The notes beneath the pieces are model-generated. The model made no database searches and was not told the origin of the DNA. It was given only the letters and a program-made list of their open reading frames with translations. Of a stretch of DNA of 64,000 bases, positions 60,661 through 64,000 are shown piece after piece (position 1 is the stretch's first letter; the number at the start of each line of letters is the position of its first letter). The stretch lies in contig NZ_VCHA01000001.1 in assembly GCF_016597815.1 (NCBI RefSeq), positions 372,001-436,000 on the forward strand, in the 5' to 3' direction. This DNA is from Marinobacter sp. DY40_1A1 (lineage in GTDB: Bacteria; Pseudomonadota; Gammaproteobacteria; Pseudomonadales; Oleiphilaceae). The position numbers and the translations under genes are program-made.

Positions 60661-61130
60661 GAGTCTTTTACCGTTTCCTCTGCTTCGTAGGGATTGCCGA
60701 ACCCAAACTGTGCCAGCAATCGAATTTCCAGGGCCTCCATGGCCTCTGCCTCTTCGTCGTCAATATGGTCATAGCCTTGAAGGTGCAGCATGCCATGAAC
60801 CACCATGTGTGCCCAATGGGTTGAGGGCTCTTTATGCTGGTCTCTGGCCTCATTTTCAACGACCGGAGCGCAAATAACGAGATCTCCTGCCAATGGCACC
60901 GTTATACCGGCTGGCGCTTCAAATGGAAAGGACAACACATTCGTGGGTTTGTCCTTGCCCCGGTACTGGTGGTTCAGTGCCTGGCTTTCCTCAATATCGA
61001 CAATACGAATCGTGACCTCGGATGGCTCCTCCCCCAGCCAGGCAGCCTGGGCCCACGCTTGAAACAGGGATTCTGCAGGTACACCCGGCCCTTCGAACAC
61101 GTTTTGAAAATCAACCGTCAGCTCGCTCAC
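60657..61130 (-). CDS. ybeY: endoribonuclease YbeY
   Basis: Zinc-dependent protein needed for 16S rRNA 3'-end maturation and ribosome quality control. Its 157 residues contain the metal motif [11 protein letters not shown] (HGxLHLxGYDH). Starts and stops overlap neighbours by 4 nt on both sides (phoH upstream, corC downstream), indicating tight co-translation. Confidence 0.97.
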   Translation of the reverse strand: MSELTVDFQNVFEGPGVPAESLFQAWAQAAWLGEEPSEVTIRIVDIEESQALNHQYRGKDKPTNVLSFPFEAPAGITVPLAGDLVICAPVVENEARDQHKEPSTHWAHMVVHGMLHLQGYDHIDDEEAEAMEALEIRLLAQFGFGNPYEAEETVKDS

Positions 61131-62122
61131 TGTGCGCGGCCGCTCCCTTTGCTGTTGCCTTCATCAAGTGAATCGTAGGCTTCCACAATTCGCTGAACCA
61201 GAGGGTGACGGACAACATCCTTGGCTTCAAAGCGCGTGAAGCTGATGCCAGTAACGTTTCTCAAAACGCCTGCGGCATGAATCAGCCCTGAATTCTGGCC
61301 CTTGGGCAAATCCACTTGGGTGGTATCACCAGTAATCACAGCAGTGGAGCCAAAGCCGATTCGCGTCAGGAACATTTTCATCTGCTCGCGGGTGGTGTTC
61401 TGGCTTTCATCCAGAATAATAAACGAGTTATTCAGAGTACGGCCACGCATGAAGGCCAGCGGCGCAATCTCGATCACACTTTTCTCAATCAACCGGGTGA
61501 CATTCTCAAACCCGAGCATTTCATAGAGTGCGTCGTACAGAGGGCGTAGGTAGGGATCCACCTTCTGAGCCAGATCTCCCGGCAGAAAGCCAAGCTTTTC
61601 GCCAGCTTCAACTGCCGGGCGAACCAGAAGAATCCGCTTCACTTGCTCGTCTTTCAGGGCTTCTACTGCACATGCTACAGCGAGCCAGGTCTTACCTGTG
61701 CCCGCGGGCCCGATGCCAAAGTTGATGTCGTGGGAGCGTATGCTGTGCACATACTTCTGCTGATTCGCACCGCGGGGTTTGGCTGTGAGCTTGGGGGTTT
61801 TGATGATGGTGACTGAGCCGTCGAAAGGAATTTCTTCTGGCAGTCTCTCAAGCCCGGTTTCGCGAATGTACAGGTGCACGGTATCCGGAGAAATGTCTTC
61901 GGTGGCCTCGGTTTCCCGGTACAGGTATCTGATCACTTCCACCGCAGCGGCGACGTTTTCAGTAGCACCTTCAACCCGGAAGTGATGGCCTCGGCGGGTG
62001 ACGGATACTTGCAGGCGCCGTTCGATGTGTTTCAAATTCTCATCAAACTGTCCGCAAAGGGTGGTTAGCCTGCGCAGGTCTGCCGGGTGTAGATCGAATT
62101 GTCTGGAATCGTTGGTGTTCAA
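61127..62122 (-). CDS. ybeZ: PhoH family ATPase (YbeZ)
   Basis: P-loop ATPase of the PhoH family, thought to work with YbeY in RNA metabolism. About 331 residues. Walker [10 protein letters not shown] near residue 125 and Walker B-like FIILDESQN are present, and an N-terminal KH-like region precedes them. Start is assigned to TTG at 62122, because GGAG lies 5 nt upstream and the protein then begins [17 protein letters not shown] longer frame to an ATG at 62230 runs into repeat copy 5 and is rejected. It is the first gene of the ybeZ-ybeY-corC-lnt operon. Confidence 0.93.
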   Translation of the reverse strand: MNTNDSRQFDLHPADLRRLTTLCGQFDENLKHIERRLQVSVTRRGHHFRVEGATENVAAAVEVIRYLYRETEATEDISPDTVHLYIRETGLERLPEEIPFDGSVTIIKTPKLTAKPRGANQQKYVHSIRSHDINFGIGPAGTGKTWLAVACAVEALKDEQVKRILLVRPAVEAGEKLGFLPGDLAQKVDPYLRPLYDALYEMLGFENVTRLIEKSVIEIAPLAFMRGRTLNNSFIILDESQNTTREQMKMFLTRIGFGSTAVITGDTTQVDLPKGQNSGLIHAAGVLRNVTGISFTRFEAKDVVRHPLVQRIVEAYDSLDEGNSKGSGRAQ

Positions 62123-62183
62123 ATTTTCTCCGTTTTTACTCCCTTTTTTTGGGAGTACGCAAATCTGGCTTTGGTGCGTTCGA

Positions 62184-62292
62184 GGCGGAGCGGGGACCCC
62201 TTCCCAAAAAGCGCCCGTGAATACGTCCATGTAGGGCTCGGTCGGGCCATCCTTGGCCCTCCACGTTTTTGGGAAGGGCTCCCCGCTCCGCC
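62184..62292 (+). repeat. variable-stem hairpin element, copy 5
   Basis: Arms 62184-62210 and 62266-62292 form 27 bp with one mismatch. The 55-nt loop (62211-62265) has CCGTGAATACGTCCATGTAG, then GGCTCGGTC, and the inner hairpin GGGCC-ATCCTT-GGCCC. It lies 62 nt upstream of the ybeZ start codon and is followed after 132 nt by copy 6. Confidence 0.9.
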
Positions 62293-62424
62293 CCTATTCA
62301 AACTATGTGCTGGCCGAAAATTTAAAAACAAGTAATCGGTAGCAATTTGATGGTTTGGTGACTTAAATCTGATATCAGGTCAGCTATGTGGAACAGTTTT
62401 TTGCATGCCGCACTGAACTACGCC

Positions 62425-62534
62425 GAGAGTGGTGGTGGCTTCCTCCCAAAAATGTCTTCGGCCAAGGAAGGCCGAAGACAAGCGCACATGGATGTGCTCG
62501 TAGCGTTTTTTGGGAGGAAGCCACCACCGCTCTC
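62425..62534 (+). repeat. variable-stem hairpin element, copy 6
   Basis: Arms 62425-62452 and 62507-62534 form a 28-bp stem with one G-T wobble. The 54-nt loop has the perfect 10-bp inner hairpin GTCTTCGGCC-AAGGAA-GGCCGAAGAC (62454-62479), then AAGCGCACATGGATGTGCTC and GTAGCGT, matching copy 1 almost exactly. It ends 34 nt from the miaB stop codon, on its downstream side. With copy 5 it fills most of the 446-nt gap between ybeZ and miaB. Confidence 0.9.
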
Positions 62535-62568
62535 ATACTCCGGGCTTCAATCACATGGGAGCCGAAGC

Positions 62569-63915
62569 TCAATAAAGCACCGAATCCACAGGTAAACCAC
62601 GAAGAGAGTTGGCGTAAGCCTCAACTATCTCAACGTCGATGAAGTGCCCAACAATCCCCGGATTCTCATGCCGGAAATTCACAATCCGGTTGTTCTCCGT
62701 GCGCCCGGAATACTCACCAGGGTCCTTCTTCGATAGCCCGGTTACCAGAATGCGCTGAGTGGAACCCACCATCTTGCGGCTGATGTCCATCACCGTCTGA
62801 TTGATCCGATCCTGAAGGATTTTCAGGCGCTGTTTCTTAACTTCCATCGGCGTTTCATCAGGCAAATCCGATGCCGGCGTACCCGGGCGGGCGCTGTAAA
62901 CAAAGCTGAAGGACATATCGAAACCGATATCGTTGATCAGCTTCATGGTGTCTTCGAAGTCTTTCTCGGTTTCACCCGGGAAGCCAATGATAAAGTCTGA
63001 AGAAAAGCTGATATCCGGACGAATCTTGCGCAGGCGACGAAGCTTGGATTTGTACTCCAGGGCCGTATGGCCGCGCTTCATGGCGGCCAGAATGCGATCC
63101 GAGCCGCTTTGTACCGGCAGGTGCAAGTGGCTGACCAGCTCGGGCACCTGTTCGTAAACCTCAATCATTGCATCAGTAAATTCAACCGGATGCGAGGTGG
63201 TGTAGCGGATGCGATCAATGCCGTCGATGGTGGCGATCAGGGTAATCAATTCCGCCAAATCCATTACGTCGCCATCGTGAGTCTCGCCACGATAGGCGTT
63301 TACGTTCTGGCCTAGAAGATTCACTTCCCGCACGCCCTGGCTGGCCAGGTGCGCAACTTCGGCAATCACGTCGTCTGCCGGACGGCTGACTTCTTCGCCT
63401 CGGGTGTAGGGAACTACGCAGAAGGTGCAGTATTTGCTGCAACCTTCCATGATGGAAACAAAGGCGGACGGGCCATCGGCACCGGGGTCCGGCAGGTTGT
63501 CGAACTTTTCGATTTCCGGGAAGCTCACATCCACCACGCCTACGCCGTTACCTTTCACGCGCACTTCGGTAATCATATCCGGCAGGCGGTGCAGGGTTTG
63601 CGGGCCGAAGACCATGTCGACATAAGGCGCCCGGTCAAGAATGGCCTGGCCTTCCTGGCTGGCAACGCAGCCGCCCACGCCGATGATCAGCTCTGGCTTG
63701 TTCGCTTTGAGCTTTTTCCAGCGACCCAGCTGGTGGAACACTTTTTCCTGGGCTTTTTCACGGATGGAGCAGGTGTTCAGCAGCAGGATATCTGCGTCTT
63801 CAGGCGTTTCGGTCATTTCTACCGCTTCGCCGGTTTTAAGCAGGTCGGCCATGCGGGATGAATCGTATTCGTTCATCTGGCAACCGTGGGTTTTGATGTA
63901 CAGCTTTTTGGCCAT
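62569..63915 (-). CDS. miaB: tRNA-2-methylthio-N6-dimethylallyladenosine synthase
   Basis: Radical-SAM methylthiotransferase that adds a methylthio group to i6A37 made by MiaA. About 448 residues. The N-terminal UPF0004 domain binds a second cluster ([29 protein letters not shown]). The radical-SAM motif is CSKYCTFC in [19 protein letters not shown], and a C-terminal TRAM domain follows. The ATG at 63915 gives the family start [13 protein letters not shown]. It lies upstream of the ybeZ operon in the usual miaB-ybeZ-ybeY order. Confidence 0.97.
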   Translation of the reverse strand: MAKKLYIKTHGCQMNEYDSSRMADLLKTGEAVEMTETPEDADILLLNTCSIREKAQEKVFHQLGRWKKLKANKPELIIGVGGCVASQEGQAILDRAPYVDMVFGPQTLHRLPDMITEVRVKGNGVGVVDVSFPEIEKFDNLPDPGADGPSAFVSIMEGCSKYCTFCVVPYTRGEEVSRPADDVIAEVAHLASQGVREVNLLGQNVNAYRGETHDGDVMDLAELITLIATIDGIDRIRYTTSHPVEFTDAMIEVYEQVPELVSHLHLPVQSGSDRILAAMKRGHTALEYKSKLRRLRKIRPDISFSSDFIIGFPGETEKDFEDTMKLINDIGFDMSFSFVYSARPGTPASDLPDETPMEVKKQRLKILQDRINQTVMDISRKMVGSTQRILVTGLSKKDPGEYSGRTENNRIVNFRHENPGIVGHFIDVEIVEAYANSLRGLPVDSVLY

Positions 63916-64000
63916 GGGTCTCAACACAACTGGATGTATTTGGCGCCCGGAACAGAAACTGTCCAGATTGCGCGCTGATAAAGGAGAACTGGGTATTATA

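Overview
The window is a chromosomal stretch of a motile, aerobic gammaproteobacterium. Gene content and order point to Marinobacter or a close relative: fimX next to serB and parC, the motAB-rsgA-orn-queG-nnr-tsaE-amiB-mutL-miaA-hfq-hflX-hflKC-hisZ-purA backbone (which from memory also occurs in Pseudomonas), a bioBFHCD operon, EF-P beta-lysylation genes, and two DmdC-like acyl-CoA dehydrogenases. This assignment is inferred from protein families and synteny; no database search was run. I saw no rRNA, tRNA, CRISPR array, phage or insertion sequence.

Layout. 1-6.8 kb: a truncated SLC13/RCK permease, an EAL phosphodiesterase, a cytochrome b561/YceI pair, a chemoreceptor and a small membrane protein. 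7-18.5 kb: parC-serB, converging on fimX and a PilZ-like protein, then the EF-P module (epmB divergent from efp-epmA) and psd. 18.6-36.6 kb: motor genes motAB, then the conserved RNA, cell-wall and repair run from rsgA to purA. 36.6-41.8 kb: cmoBA, a small membrane protein, a stress kinase, an FAD oxidoreductase and comF. 41.8-46.6 kb: biotin operon bioB-bioF-bioH-bioC-bioD behind a BirA-like operator. 46.6-52.6 kb: a rod-like flagellar fragment protein, an HExxH protein, two acyl-CoA dehydrogenases and an endonuclease I-like protein that has lost its catalytic residues. 52.7-64 kb: coiled-coil protein, holA-lptE-leuS, a YbeL-like zinc ribbon protein, and lnt-corC-ybeY-phoH-miaB.

The most unusual structure is a family of six dispersed intergenic hairpin elements, near 21.7, 43.0, 57.45, 58.2, 62.24 and 62.48 kb. 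Each has a conserved 52-55 nt core with two small hairpins whose tips read CAAGGAYGG or CATGGAYGT. In five of six copies the core is enclosed by a long, nearly perfect stem (22-29 bp) whose sequence differs at every locus while pairing is kept. Conserved core with variable stem is the reverse of ordinary REP repeats and suggests selection on a folded three-way-junction RNA or DNA. Other points worth a second look are a textbook intrinsic terminator inside the epmA coding sequence, a possible 15-codon micro-gene with a UUCG leader hairpin near 3.3 kb, and PsrA-like boxes over the promoter of the first acyl-CoA dehydrogenase.
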